Shown here: piece after piece, positions 1 through 8,877 of the stretch
How positions within the stretch are numbered: the stretch's first letter is position 1
Layout: each line of letters begins with the position of its first letter
Source of the DNA: Achromobacter kerstersii
GTDB lineage: Bacteria > Pseudomonadota > Gammaproteobacteria > Burkholderiales > Burkholderiaceae_B
Assembly: GCF_902859595.1 (NCBI RefSeq)
Contig: NZ_CADIJQ010000008.1
Location: 62,001-126,000, forward strand
Direction: 5' to 3'
DNA length: 64,000 nucleotides
Translations under genes and position numbers: made by a program
The notes under the pieces: model-generated
Database searches by the model: none
The model's input: only the letters and a program-made list of their open reading frames with translations
Told to the model about the DNA's origin: nothing

Positions 1-462
1 CTCGAAGGCCGTGGGGCGGCCCAGGTCATCACGCTTGATCTCTGTGGCTTCCGGGTCAGCCGGCAGCTTGCCGCGCAGCCAGTCGCGCAGGCCGGATACC
101 GGCATGCTGCTGCCCAGCGCGTCTTCCGCCAGCGCGTCGGGGTTATCGGCCGTCAGGCGCGTGCCGTCGGCCTTGGTCAGGCTGGCCGAACCGGGCTGGC
201 CTTCGACGCGGGCTTCGGTAGAACCCAAGGGGTTGGTCAGGTCCAGCACATAGCGCCGGCCATCGTCCGACCACGAAAAGCCGCCCTGCACGGCGTTCTG
301 CTTGCCGCTTTCTTCATTCACCGTGATGGCGAAGCGGCCGATGCGCGAAAACGCATCGGCGCTGGCGCCTTCAATCGGTTTGGGCGTGGTGGTGCAGGCG
401 GCCAGGGCCATGGCCAACATCGCCATCAGCGCCCAGCGCAGCCACGCTGCCGCGCCCGCCAT
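1..462 (-). CDS. lolB: Outer-membrane lipoprotein LolB (C-terminus beyond window)
   Basis: LolB is the outer-membrane acceptor that takes lipoproteins from the periplasmic carrier LolA and inserts them into the outer membrane. Read on the minus strand from ATG at 462, the protein has a hydrophobic N-terminus ending in a lipobox LAAC with the lipidated Cys at about residue 23. It continues with the LolB beta-barrel-like fold, including the family-typical GLRDWLRG near residue 125. A GTG three codons upstream (471) is an alternative start. About 154 codons are seen, and the rest lies off the window, so this is partial and not broken. The start is 18 nt after the stop of the upstream TPR gene, so the two are probably cotranscribed. 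The family call rests on recognition of the lipobox and core motifs. Confidence 0.85.
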   Translation of the reverse strand, partial: MAGAAAWLRWALMAMLAMALAACTTTPKPIEGASADAFSRIGRFAITVNEESGKQNAVQGGFSWSDDGRRYVLDLTNPLGSTEARVEGQPGSASLTKADGTRLTADNPDALAEDALGSSMPVSGLRDWLRGKLPADPEATEIKRDDLGRPTAFE

Positions 463-479
463 GCGTTGCACTACTGCCC

Positions 480-2303
480 TCACAGACGAACTCCCAGACG
501 CTTGACGACGTCCTGGACGGTCTTGTTCTTGGGATCTTTCATGAGCGCGGCGCGCAGCAGCTCGGTGGCCTGATCGCGCTTGCCCTGGGACCACAGCACT
601 TCGGCCAGGTGGGCGGCGATATCGGCTTCCGGACGCACGCTGTAGGCGCGGCGCAGGTATTCCGCCGCGGACTCCGATTCGCCCATGCGGTACTTGACCC
701 AGCCCATGCTGTCCAGAATGAACGGGTCATTGGGCGACAGTTCCAACGCCTGGGTGATCAGGTCCAGCGCTTCGGGCAGGCGCTGATTGTGGTCAGCCAG
801 CGTGTAGCCCAGCGCGTTATAGGCATGCGCGTGGTCCGGGTCCAGCGCAATGACCTGACGCAGCATGCGTTCAAGATCGGCCAGACGGTTCTGGCGTTCG
901 TACAGCATCGCCAGTTCGTATTTGATTTCGACCGTGTCCGGCAGCGCCTGGTCGGCGGCTTCCAGCGTGGTCACGGCTTGCCCCACGCGGTCGGCGTCGC
1001 GCAGGATCTGCGCCTTGGTCAGCACGCCCAGCGTGCGTTCTTCTTCATCCTGCGGGCCTGCGGAATCAATCATGGCCAGCGCGTCGTCGACGCGGCCGCT
1101 CTTGGCGCGCAGCGCAGCCTGACGCATGCGCACGGAATAGCGCAGGGTCGGGTCGTCGATACGGCCAAGTTCATTGATGGCTTCGTCGTAGTGGCCCTGG
1201 TCTTCAGCGATGCGCGACAACAGCACATGCGCGTCGGCGGCGGCGGCCCCCGCGTCGGTTGCGCCCGGCACCGTGGCGCGCTGGCGTTGCTGCTGCACAT
1301 CCAGATATTGCTGAAGCAGCGTCTTCGCCTGCGGCAACTGGCCCGCCTTGTAGGCCAGCTGGGCCTGCATGAAGAGCAGGTCGAAATCTTCCGGCGAGCG
1401 GCGGGCCATGGCCTGCAATTCGGCCAGCGCGCCGTTGTAGTCGCCGCTGTCGGCCAGTTGGCCGGCCAGCATCAGGCGAACCTTGCGGGCGCTGGGATTG
1501 CGGTTGATATAGGCGCGGGCTTCGGTTTGTGCGCGTTGGGGGTCGACCTTCGAGCCATATTCCAGCACGCGCTGGGCGGCGGGTTCGGACTTGGGGTCTG
1601 CCGCCAGCGCCGCGCGGGATTCCTGCGCCGCGCGCTCGTAGTCGCCCGCGGCCGAGGCCACGTCGGCTAGCGCCAGATGGGCGGCAGGCAGCTTGCGCAC
1701 GCTATCGCTCAAGGATTCGTCCAGGATGCGCAGCGCCAGACGGCGGTCGTTCAGGCGGCTCAACACGGCCAAGGCCTGGCCGATGGCGGCCGGCTTGTCG
1801 CGCGAAGCGTCGATACGGTTGCGCAACGCTTGAGCCAGGCCCTTGGTCTGCCCGTTGGCGGCGGCCAGCGCCAGCTCGGTGGAGCTGGCCTCGACGTCGT
1901 TGGGAGACAGGCGCGCCCAGACCCGGGCCGCGTCCAGCGCGCCGGGCAGGTTGCCGCCCGCGAGCTGGAATTCCAGGCCGCGACGGGCCAGGCGGGGGTC
2001 GCCCGTGTCCCGGGCGAGGCCGACCATGGTGGTGGCGGCCGTGCCGTACATGCCGCGCTGGGCGGCGATCTCCGACGCGAGGACGCGATAGAAGATGTCG
2101 GCGGTCAGTGATACGTAGGGCAATTGGCCCGGACGCAGGCGGATCACCTCGGTTTCTGGCTGGCGGTTCTGCGGGGCCATACGCGGCCCGGTCGCATCAC
2201 GCGTCCGGCTGTCGGCCGCCTGGGCTGGCAGCGCAAAACCTGTTGCCAGCGCAAGCGCCAGCGCGGCGATCCCGATATTCATTTGTTTGAAAGACGACTT
2301 CAC
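480..2303 (-). CDS. Exported tetratricopeptide-repeat protein
   Basis: This is a protein of about 607 residues made almost wholly of TPR-like helical repeats after a signal peptide. The start is uncertain. GTG at 2303 gives MKSSFKQMNIGIAALALALA, with two lysines before a hydrophobic core ending ALPAQA, a classic Sec signal. ATG at 2282 would leave no positive charge, so I prefer GTG. The C-terminal half has well-formed TPRs (for example HAHAYNALGYTLADHNQRLPEA and the following PNDPFILDSMGWVKYRMG pattern). Proteins of this type sit directly upstream of lolB in many betaproteobacteria. The cellular partner is unknown, and a role as an envelope scaffold is only inference. It diverges from mutM with 61 nt between starts. 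Confidence 0.88.
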   Translation of the reverse strand: MKSSFKQMNIGIAALALALATGFALPAQAADSRTRDATGPRMAPQNRQPETEVIRLRPGQLPYVSLTADIFYRVLASEIAAQRGMYGTAATTMVGLARDTGDPRLARRGLEFQLAGGNLPGALDAARVWARLSPNDVEASSTELALAAANGQTKGLAQALRNRIDASRDKPAAIGQALAVLSRLNDRRLALRILDESLSDSVRKLPAAHLALADVASAAGDYERAAQESRAALAADPKSEPAAQRVLEYGSKVDPQRAQTEARAYINRNPSARKVRLMLAGQLADSGDYNGALAELQAMARRSPEDFDLLFMQAQLAYKAGQLPQAKTLLQQYLDVQQQRQRATVPGATDAGAAAADAHVLLSRIAEDQGHYDEAINELGRIDDPTLRYSVRMRQAALRAKSGRVDDALAMIDSAGPQDEEERTLGVLTKAQILRDADRVGQAVTTLEAADQALPDTVEIKYELAMLYERQNRLADLERMLRQVIALDPDHAHAYNALGYTLADHNQRLPEALDLITQALELSPNDPFILDSMGWVKYRMGESESAAEYLRRAYSVRPEADIAAHLAEVLWSQGKRDQATELLRAALMKDPKNKTVQDVVKRLGVRL

Positions 2304-2364
2304 GCGGCCCGTCCGGTTGATGGCACAATCTTCGTACACGCAATTGATGATCTTACACTGGCTC

Positions 2365-3192
2365 ATGCCGGAACTGCCTGAAGTCGAAACTACGCGTCGC
2401 GGAATCGACGCCGTCATCACCGGCCGGACGTTGAATCGTCTGCTCGTCCATGAACCCCGCATGCGCTGGCCCATCCCCCCGGATCTGCCTGCGCTGATCG
2501 GCGGCCGCGCCGTTCTGGAGTGCGCCCGCCGGGGCAAATACCTGCTGCTGCGCTTTGAACACGGCACCCAGATTGTGCATCTGGGCATGTCCGGGTCGTT
2601 GCGCCGCGTGGCTCCCGGTGAATTCTTGCGCAAGCACGACCACGTCGAATGGATTTTCGATGACGCCGTGCTGCGCCTGCATGACCCCCGCCGGTTCGGC
2701 GCGGTCTTGTGGCACCCCGAGGCCGACGGCCCGATCGACGCCCACCCGCTGTTGGCCAAGCTGGGCATCGAACCCTTCGACCCGCGCTTTGACGGCGCGT
2801 GGCTGCATCGCCACTTCAAGAATCACAGCGCCGCCATCAAACAGGTGCTGCTGGCCGGGATGGCGGTGGTGGGCGTGGGCAATATCTACGCATCGGAATC
2901 CCTGTTCCGCGCGCGCATCAACCCGAAGACGCCGGCCAACAAGCTGTCGCTTGCGCGCTGCGAGCGGCTGGCCGACATGGTGCGCGCCACGCTGGCCGAC
3001 GCCCTGACCTCTGGCGGCAGCACCCTGCGCGACTATGTTGGCGCTACGGGCGAACCTGGGGCCTACTTCGAGATCCATGCCGCCGTCTACGAACGCGAAG
3101 GCCTGCCCTGCCGGGTGTGTTCCACCCCAATCCGGCGCTTCGTCCAGGGCCAGCGCGCCACGTATTACTGCCCGAAGTGCCAAAGGAACTGA
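2365..3192 (+). CDS. mutM: Formamidopyrimidine-DNA glycosylase (Fpg/MutM)
   Basis: MutM excises oxidised purines such as 8-oxoguanine and formamidopyrimidines and nicks the abasic site by beta,delta-elimination. The start is fixed at 2365 because the enzyme needs Pro directly after Met as its Schiff-base nucleophile. The sequence begins MPELPEVETTRRG, which also supplies the catalytic Glu3. The C-terminus has the zinc finger C-x2-C-x16-C-x2-C (CRVC ... CPKC), which binds DNA. The 275-residue length is normal for the family. Longer in-frame upstream starts would bury the catalytic Pro and overlap the divergent TPR gene. No cotranscribed partner follows; the next gene has its own promoter. Confidence 0.97.
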   Translation: MPELPEVETTRRGIDAVITGRTLNRLLVHEPRMRWPIPPDLPALIGGRAVLECARRGKYLLLRFEHGTQIVHLGMSGSLRRVAPGEFLRKHDHVEWIFDDAVLRLHDPRRFGAVLWHPEADGPIDAHPLLAKLGIEPFDPRFDGAWLHRHFKNHSAAIKQVLLAGMAVVGVGNIYASESLFRARINPKTPANKLSLARCERLADMVRATLADALTSGGSTLRDYVGATGEPGAYFEIHAAVYEREGLPCRVCSTPIRRFVQGQRATYYCPKCQRN

Positions 3193-3260
3193 ATCATAAG
3201 TCCCCGAAAACCCTCGGGAAATCCCTGTAAAAACAAGGCCGTTTGTTTATAGCGAACGTA

Positions 3261-3289
3261 TTGCACAAACACTAACGCCACGCTATATT
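3261..3289 (+). promoter_or_regulatory. Sigma-70 promoter for the MBL/hydroxylase operon
   Basis: There is a TTGCAC -35 box at 3261-3266 and a TATATT -10 box at 3284-3289, separated by 17 nt. Transcription would start near 3296 and leave a 35-nt leader with a GGAAGGAG ribosome site before the ATG at 3331. The region is AT-richer than its surroundings. Confidence 0.6.
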
Positions 3290-3330
3290 CCTTCCACACA
3301 CCTATTCCTATAACAGTGGAAGGAGCCTCC

Positions 3331-4284
3331 ATGAGCAAGCAATTCGCCTCGCACGCCGATATGGACGACAAGGTCGTCTCGTTCGAAAAGCTGTCCGACA
3401 ACGCCTATGCCTACACGGCCGAAGGCGACCCCAACACGGGCGTGATCATCGGCGACGAGGCCGTCATGGTGATCGACACCCAGGCCACGCCGGTCATGGC
3501 GCAAGACGTCATCCGCCGCATCCGTGAAGTCACGGACAAGCCGATCAAATACATCCTGCTGTCGCACTACCATGCCGTGCGCGTGTTCGGCGCTTCCGCC
3601 TACAACGCCCAGGAAATCCTGGCCAGCCGCGACACCTACGACCTGATCGTCGAACGCGGCGAACAAGACAAGGCCAGCGAAATCGGCCGCTTCCCCCGCC
3701 TGTTCCGCAACGCGGAATCGATTCCGCCGGGCCTGGTCTGGCCGACGATGACGTTCAAGGGCGAAATGACCGTCAACCTGGGCAATCTGGAAGTCAAGCT
3801 GCTGCAAGTGGGCCGCGGCCACACCAAGGGCGACACCATCGCCTGGCTGCCCGAACAGAAGATTCTGTTCGCAGGCGACCTGGTCGAATACCAGTCCACC
3901 CCGTACTGCGGCGACGCCTACTTCCGCGACTGGCCCAGCACGCTGGACGCGCTGTCGGGCTTTGAAGCCGAAAAGATGGTGCCCGGACGCGGCCCCGCCT
4001 TGAAGAGCGCCACCGAAGTCCGCCAGGGCCTGGCCGGCACCCGCGCCTTCCTGACCGACCTGTACGGCGCCGTCAACCGCGGCGTGGCCGAAGGCAAAGA
4101 CCTGAAGACGATCTACCGCGAGGTCTACGACTTCATGAAGCCGCGCTACAGCGACTGGGTGATCTTTGACCACTGCATGCCGTTTGACGTGTCGCGCGCC
4201 TACGACGAGGCCTCTGGCCACACCCACCCGCGCATCTGGACCGACAAGCGCGATCTGGAAATGTGGGCGCAGCTGGAAGGTTAA
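3331..4284 (+). CDS. Metallo-beta-lactamase-fold hydrolase with altered metal motif
   Basis: This 317-residue MBL-fold protein starts at ATG 3331, 6 nt after a strong GGAAGGAG site; an ATG five codons upstream has no such site. The fold is seen in the strand pattern GVIIGDEAVMVIDTQAT, the LSHYHAVR turn near residue 78, GRGHTKGDTIAWLP and FAGDLVEY. The normal metal signature HxHxDH is replaced by HYHAVR, so the Asp and third His are missing. The later GH (GRGHTKGD) and GD (FAGDL) ligands remain. It leads the operon with an FAD aromatic hydroxylase 123 nt downstream. A role in aromatic breakdown is inferred from context only. The substrate is unknown, and loss of one metal site is plausible. 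Confidence 0.85.
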   Translation: MSKQFASHADMDDKVVSFEKLSDNAYAYTAEGDPNTGVIIGDEAVMVIDTQATPVMAQDVIRRIREVTDKPIKYILLSHYHAVRVFGASAYNAQEILASRDTYDLIVERGEQDKASEIGRFPRLFRNAESIPPGLVWPTMTFKGEMTVNLGNLEVKLLQVGRGHTKGDTIAWLPEQKILFAGDLVEYQSTPYCGDAYFRDWPSTLDALSGFEAEKMVPGRGPALKSATEVRQGLAGTRAFLTDLYGAVNRGVAEGKDLKTIYREVYDFMKPRYSDWVIFDHCMPFDVSRAYDEASGHTHPRIWTDKRDLEMWAQLEG

Positions 4285-4407
4285 GGCGCACGGGCCGCTG
4301 AAGACGGCCCTGCCCGAACTGGAATTTGGCAAGAACCGAAGACGCGCGTCGCAAGACGGCGCGCGGCTTCGCGCATAAAAACAAAGTGATCCACACAGGA
4401 GACAACC

Positions 4408-6087
4408 GTGGGAGACATCGACTTTCAGGCGATGGAGTTCGCCTATGAAAAGCACGCCGACCAAAGCGCCGGCGCAGCGCCGCGCCATCAAGTGGTGGTG
4501 GTGGGCGCCGGCCCGGTCGGCCTGACCACCGCGCTGGATCTCGCCCGCCAAGGCGTGCGCGTCGTGGTGCTGGACGACGATTACCGCTTGTCCACAGGCT
4601 CGCGCGCCATCTGCTTTTCCAAGCGCACGCTGGAAATCTGGGACCGCCTGGGCGTCGGCCAGCGCATGATCGACAAAGGCGTGTCGTGGAATGTGGGCAA
4701 GGTGTTCTTCCGCGAACAGGAAGTGTGGCGCTTTGACCTGCTGCCCGAACCCGGCCACCGCCGCCCCGCCTTCATCAACCTGCAGCAGTACTACGCCGAA
4801 GGCTATCTGTACGAGCAGGCGCGCCAGGAACCGAATATCGACCTGCGCTGGAAGAACAAGGTGGCCGGCGTCACGCAAGCCGATGACGGCGTCGACCTGA
4901 CGATCGAAACCCCCGAAGGCCCGTACACGCTGCACGCCGACTGGCTCGTCGCCTGCGACGGCGCGCGCTCGCCGGTGCGCAAGCTGATCGGCCAGGAAAG
5001 CCACGGCCGCATCTTCCGCGACCGCTTCCTGATTGCCGACGTGAAGATGAAGGCCGACTTCCCGACCGAACGCTGGTTCTGGTTCGACCCGCCCTTCCAT
5101 CCCAACCAATCTGTACTACTGCACCGCCAGCCCGACAACGTCTGGCGCATCGACTTCCAGCTGGGCTGGAATGCCGACCCCGTTGAAGCCGTCAAGCCCG
5201 AGAACGTGCTGCCGCGCATCCGCGCCCTGCTCGGCCCCGACGCGCAGTTCGATCTGGAATGGGTCAGCGTCTATACGTTTGCGTGCGAGCGCATGGACAA
5301 ATTCCGCCACGGCCGCGTGGTGTTCGCCGGAGACTCCGCGCACCGCGTTTCGCCGTTTGGCGCACGCGGCGCCAACAGCGGCGTGCAAGATGCGGAGAAC
5401 CTGGCGTGGAAGTTGAAGCTGGTGTTGGCGGGCCTGGCGCCCGATACGCTGATCGACAGCTACAGCGCTGAACGCGAGTTCGCCGCCGACGAGAACATCC
5501 TGAATTCGTCGCGCGCGACCGACTTCATCACCCCCAAGAGCGACATCAGCCGCAGCTTCCGCAACGCGGTGCTGAACCTGGCGAAGACGCATCCGTTCGC
5601 GCGTTCGCTGGTCAACAGCGGCCGCTTGTCATTGCCCGCAACCTACGCCGCGTCGCCCTTGAACACGCCGGATGCCGACGCGTTCAAGGGCCGCATGGTG
5701 CCGGGCGCGGTGGCGCTGGACGCGCCTGTCGCCGCACACGGCGATGAAGGCTGGTGGATGTCGCAACTGGACGGCGGCTTTGTGCTGGCCGTGTTCTGTG
5801 ACGGCGCGCTGCCCAGCCGCGATGTGCAATCCGCCTTGCAGTCGCTGCGCATGGCGGCGGTGCCCGTCAAGGCCGTGCTGGTGGCAGGCCCGCAGTGCGA
5901 CGTGTCGGGCTTGTCTGCCGACCTGCCAGTGGTGACGGACGTTCAAGGGTGCCTGGCCAAGCGCTATGACGCAGAAGCGGGCACGGCTTACCTGATCCGC
6001 CCCGACCAGCACATCGCCGCGCGCTGGCGCGCGTTCAACGCAGAAGCCGTCGCCGCCGCCGTAAAGCGCGCAACGGGCCACGCGTGA
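4408..6087 (+). CDS. FAD-dependent aromatic hydroxylase (MhpA/MhaA-like)
   Basis: This 559-residue group A flavoprotein monooxygenase uses NAD(P)H and oxygen to hydroxylate a phenolic ring. It starts at GTG 4408 after an ACAGGAGA site. Motifs seen are the FAD Rossmann GxGxxG (VVVGAGPVGLTTALDLARQG, residues about 31-50), the DG motif ACDGARSPVRKLIG near 188, and the second FAD motif VVFAGDSAHRVSPFGARGAN near 308. A thioredoxin-like C-terminal region follows, as in MhpA/PheA relatives. Its partner is the DUF2783 gene 19 nt downstream, and hmgA and fahA lie just beyond. I infer a product that enters the homogentisate route, for example 3-hydroxyphenylacetate 6-hydroxylase (MhaA). The exact substrate cannot be read from the sequence. 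Confidence 0.88.
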   Translation: MGDIDFQAMEFAYEKHADQSAGAAPRHQVVVVGAGPVGLTTALDLARQGVRVVVLDDDYRLSTGSRAICFSKRTLEIWDRLGVGQRMIDKGVSWNVGKVFFREQEVWRFDLLPEPGHRRPAFINLQQYYAEGYLYEQARQEPNIDLRWKNKVAGVTQADDGVDLTIETPEGPYTLHADWLVACDGARSPVRKLIGQESHGRIFRDRFLIADVKMKADFPTERWFWFDPPFHPNQSVLLHRQPDNVWRIDFQLGWNADPVEAVKPENVLPRIRALLGPDAQFDLEWVSVYTFACERMDKFRHGRVVFAGDSAHRVSPFGARGANSGVQDAENLAWKLKLVLAGLAPDTLIDSYSAEREFAADENILNSSRATDFITPKSDISRSFRNAVLNLAKTHPFARSLVNSGRLSLPATYAASPLNTPDADAFKGRMVPGAVALDAPVAAHGDEGWWMSQLDGGFVLAVFCDGALPSRDVQSALQSLRMAAVPVKAVLVAGPQCDVSGLSADLPVVTDVQGCLAKRYDAEAGTAYLIRPDQHIAARWRAFNAEAVAAAVKRATGHA

Positions 6088-6106
6088 ATCCAGAGGTCAT
6101 TCCATC

Positions 6107-6313
6107 ATGCTGATTACTGAAACCAATCTGAGCTCGCCGGACGACTTCTACGAGGCGCTGATCGAAACGCACCGCGACCTGACCAACGAGCAAAGCCAGG
6201 AACTGAACGCGGCGCTGATTCTGCTGCTGGCCAACCATCTGGGCGATGTGGCGCTGCTGCGAGAGGCGTTGCAGCAAGCGCGGGCATCGGTGACGAACAC
6301 AACGACGGTTTGA
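6107..6313 (+). CDS. Small DUF2783 protein, possible hydroxylase coupling partner
   Basis: This is an acidic, helical protein of 68 residues of the DUF2783 type, recognised by DDFYEALIETHRDLTNEQSQ followed by the ALILLLANHLGD core. It begins 19 nt after the flavoprotein gene, so the two are very likely translated from one message. Pseudomonas putida 3-hydroxyphenylacetate 6-hydroxylase is described as a flavoprotein (MhaA) plus a small coupling protein (MhaB). This gene fits that position and size, but the match is inference from memory. There is no cofactor or catalytic motif in it. Confidence 0.8.
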   Translation: MLITETNLSSPDDFYEALIETHRDLTNEQSQELNAALILLLANHLGDVALLREALQQARASVTNTTTV

Positions 6314-6386
6314 AGGGCCATAGGATGGGTGAAGCGCGCGGCCCGGCACGGAAATAATCATCCGCCCGAGGCGCGCGCAACCCCTC

Positions 6387-7298
6387 CTAGGCGCCCACCG
6401 CGAACGTGTTGACGATCAACGCGCGCAGCCATTGGTTGCCGCTGTCCCGGTCCACCCTGCGCTGCCAGTACAGGTTCGTCTGTAGCGCAGGCACTTTCAC
6501 CGGCGGGGTCATGTAGCGCAGGCCGAATGGCGGCGCGGCGCTGGCGGCCAGCTTTTCAGGCACCGTCGCCAGCAAATCCGTTGCGCTGACGATGTACGGC
6601 ACGGCCGAAAAATGCGGCACGCTGAAGTGCTCGGCCAGCACGATGCCCGCGCGCTCCATCGACTGATTGACCTGCCCGTAAGGCGCAGCGCGCGACACGA
6701 TCAGATGGCGTTCCGCCCGGAACGCCTTGATGCCCATGCCCGCATGCGCCGTCGGATGCGCCTGCCGGAACAAGGTTGCGTAACCCTGGCGAAACAGCAT
6801 GCGTTGCAGCGTGCCCGCGCCCATTTCGTCGAACGCGCCGATGGCCAGATCGACGCGGCCCGACTCCATTTCACGCGGCAGGTCCGGCCCTTGTACCCGC
6901 ACGGAATCGATGCGCACGTGTGGCGCGACTTGCACGCACACTTCCATCAAGCGCGGCATGAAGTGGATTTCGCCTACGTCCGTCATGGCTACGCGAAAGC
7001 GTCGCGTGCTGGTGGCGGCGTCGAACACATCCTGATCTTGCAAGGCCTGCGTCAGCACGGTCAGCGCTTCGCTGACGGGGCCGGCCAGCCGCTGCGCGCG
7101 AGGGGTGGGCAACATGCCCTGGGCGGTGCGCACGAACAGTTCATCACCAAAGGCGTCACGCAAACGGCGCAAGCCGTTGCTGACCGCAGGTTGCGTCAAA
7201 TCCATGCGGCGCGCCACGGCCGACAGGTTGCGGTCTTCCAGCAGGTGCTGAAACAGGATCAACAGGTTCAGATCGACATCACGTAGTTCCGCCATCAC
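6387..7298 (-). CDS. LysR-family regulator, divergent from hmgA
   Basis: This 303-residue LysR-type regulator has an N-terminal winged helix-turn-helix (VDLNLLILFQHLLEDRNLSA, then ARRMDLTQPAVSNGLRRLRDAFGD, residues about 8-52). A periplasmic-binding-protein-like effector domain follows. It faces hmgA with a 160-nt gap to the dioxygenase start, and that gap holds a textbook T-N11-A box. The arrangement suggests it controls the homogentisate genes, and perhaps the upstream hydroxylase operon, in response to an aromatic inducer. It converges on the DUF2783 gene. A second Met one codon in is an equal start. Confidence 0.93.
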   Translation of the reverse strand: MMAELRDVDLNLLILFQHLLEDRNLSAVARRMDLTQPAVSNGLRRLRDAFGDELFVRTAQGMLPTPRAQRLAGPVSEALTVLTQALQDQDVFDAATSTRRFRVAMTDVGEIHFMPRLMEVCVQVAPHVRIDSVRVQGPDLPREMESGRVDLAIGAFDEMGAGTLQRMLFRQGYATLFRQAHPTAHAGMGIKAFRAERHLIVSRAAPYGQVNQSMERAGIVLAEHFSVPHFSAVPYIVSATDLLATVPEKLAASAAPPFGLRYMTPPVKVPALQTNLYWQRRVDRDSGNQWLRALIVNTFAVGA

Positions 7299-7314
7299 GC
7301 CCCCTACTATTCAC

Positions 7315-7335
7315 AAAATTTATAGTCTGTATTTT
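7315..7335. promoter_or_regulatory. LysR-box: AAAAT-N11-ATTTT
   Basis: A perfect 5-bp inverted repeat (AAAAT / ATTTT) separated by exactly 11 nt lies in the divergent space between the LysR gene and hmgA, 16 nt upstream of the LysR start. This is the classical T-N11-A recognition form for LysR proteins. It likely serves both autoregulation and hmgA control. Binding is inferred. Confidence 0.6.
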
Positions 7336-7459
7336 TGCATTCCCGTAGCCCTAGCGGGCGTTTTTTCCGACAATGGCGAATCGGCCCTGGGTACGCCCAG
7401 CACAGCCACCCCATACCGATCGCGCGGCCAAGCACCGCGCCGCCACCCAGGAGGATTCC

Positions 7460-8758
7460 ATGGAACTGCAATATCTGACCGGTTTCGGCAACGACTGCGC
7501 CACCGAGGCTTTGCCCGGCGCGCTGCCCGTCGGCCGCAATTCGCCGCAGCAATGCCCTTACGGCCTGTACGCCGAACAGCTGTCCGGCACGGCCTTCACG
7601 GCCCCCCGCAACGAAAACCGCCGCTCGTGGCTCTACCGCATTCGCCCGGGCGCGCAGCACAAGCCGTTTGAAGCGTTTGGCGGCGCGGCAGGCTGGGAAA
7701 GCACGTTCGGCCACGGCCCGGTGACGCCGAATCAGTTGCGCTGGAGCCCGATGCCCATCCCGGATGCGCCCACCGACTTCCTGGAAGGCGTGAAGACGTG
7801 GGGCGGCAACGGCAGCCCCGACGAGCAAGGCGGCGTGGCCATACACATGTACGCGGCCAACCGTTCGATGCAGGGCCGTTTCTTCTACAACGCCGATGGC
7901 GAGCTGCTGCTGGTGCCGCAAGAAGGCCGTCTGCGTTTGGCCACCGAGCTGGGCCTGATCGACCTGGAACCCTTGGAAATCGCCGTGATTCCGCGCGGTG
8001 TGCGCTTTCGTGTCGAGCTGTTGGACAGCACGGCGCGCGGCTACATGCTGGAGAACTTTGGCGCCACGCTGCGCTTGCCGGAACTGGGCCCCATCGGTTC
8101 GAACTGTCTGGCCAACGCGCGCGACTTCAAGACGCCGGTTGCCTGGTATGAAGACGTGGAAGGCGATTTCGAATTGATCGCCAAGTTCACGGGCGGCTTC
8201 TGGCGCGCGTCCATCGACCATTCGCCGTTGGACGTGGTGGCCTGGCACGGCACGCACGCGCCGTACAAATATGATCTGCGCCACTTCAACACCATCGGCT
8301 CGATCAGCTTCGACCACCCGGACCCGTCGATCTTCACCGTGCTGACCGCGCCGTCCGACACCCCGGGCACGGCCAACATGGATTTCGCGATTTTCCCGCC
8401 GCGCATCCTGGCGATGGAAAACACGTTCCGTCCGCCCTGGTTCCACCGCAACGTGGCCAGCGAATTCATGGGCCTGATCCAAGGCGTCTACGACGCCAAG
8501 GCCGATGGCTTCGCCCCCGGCGGCGCCAGCCTGCACAACTGCATGAGCGGCCACGGCCCCGACGCCGAGACCTTCGAAAAGGCCTCGCACGCCGACACGC
8601 ACGCCGCGCATTACATTCGTGACACGATGGCGTTCATGTTCGAAACGCGCCGCGTCATCCGCCCGACGGAGCAAGCGCTGGCGTCGGTAGAATTGCAGGG
8701 CGACTATTACCGGTGCTGGCAGGGTATCGTGAAGCACTTCGACCCCACGAAGGCGTGA
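7460..8758 (+). CDS. hmgA: Homogentisate 1,2-dioxygenase
   Basis: HmgA uses Fe(II) and oxygen to open the homogentisate ring, giving maleylacetoacetate in the phenylalanine/tyrosine pathway. The 432-residue protein starts at ATG 7460 after an AGGAGGA site. It begins with the highly conserved [17 protein letters not shown], and [20 protein letters not shown] follows. The iron-site region is visible in [20 protein letters not shown] and in the [10 protein letters not shown] segment near residue 357. The length is normal for the family. A longer in-frame start at 7373 is rejected because it precedes the ribosome site. fahA follows after 119 nt. The isomerase gene (maiA) that links the two steps is not in this window. 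Confidence 0.97.
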   Translation: MELQYLTGFGNDCATEALPGALPVGRNSPQQCPYGLYAEQLSGTAFTAPRNENRRSWLYRIRPGAQHKPFEAFGGAAGWESTFGHGPVTPNQLRWSPMPIPDAPTDFLEGVKTWGGNGSPDEQGGVAIHMYAANRSMQGRFFYNADGELLLVPQEGRLRLATELGLIDLEPLEIAVIPRGVRFRVELLDSTARGYMLENFGATLRLPELGPIGSNCLANARDFKTPVAWYEDVEGDFELIAKFTGGFWRASIDHSPLDVVAWHGTHAPYKYDLRHFNTIGSISFDHPDPSIFTVLTAPSDTPGTANMDFAIFPPRILAMENTFRPPWFHRNVASEFMGLIQGVYDAKADGFAPGGASLHNCMSGHGPDAETFEKASHADTHAAHYIRDTMAFMFETRRVIRPTEQALASVELQGDYYRCWQGIVKHFDPTKA

Positions 8759-8877
8759 CGGCAGCCCCGCGCTGATCCCTCCACGGCGGTGCGCGACAGC
8801 GCATCGCCGTTTTGGCATTTCAGCGATACCGTATTTCGGCATTCCCATTCCCACCATTACAGAAGAGACACGCAGCC

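Noticed and set aside
7340..7372. Terminator-like CCCG...CGGGCGTTTTTT in the hmgA leader
   Set aside because: Only 4-5 base pairs form, so it is too weak to call a terminator or attenuator.
7307..8857. A 516-codon open frame antisense to hmgA
   Set aside because: hmgA is unmistakable on the plus strand; the antisense product has no family features.
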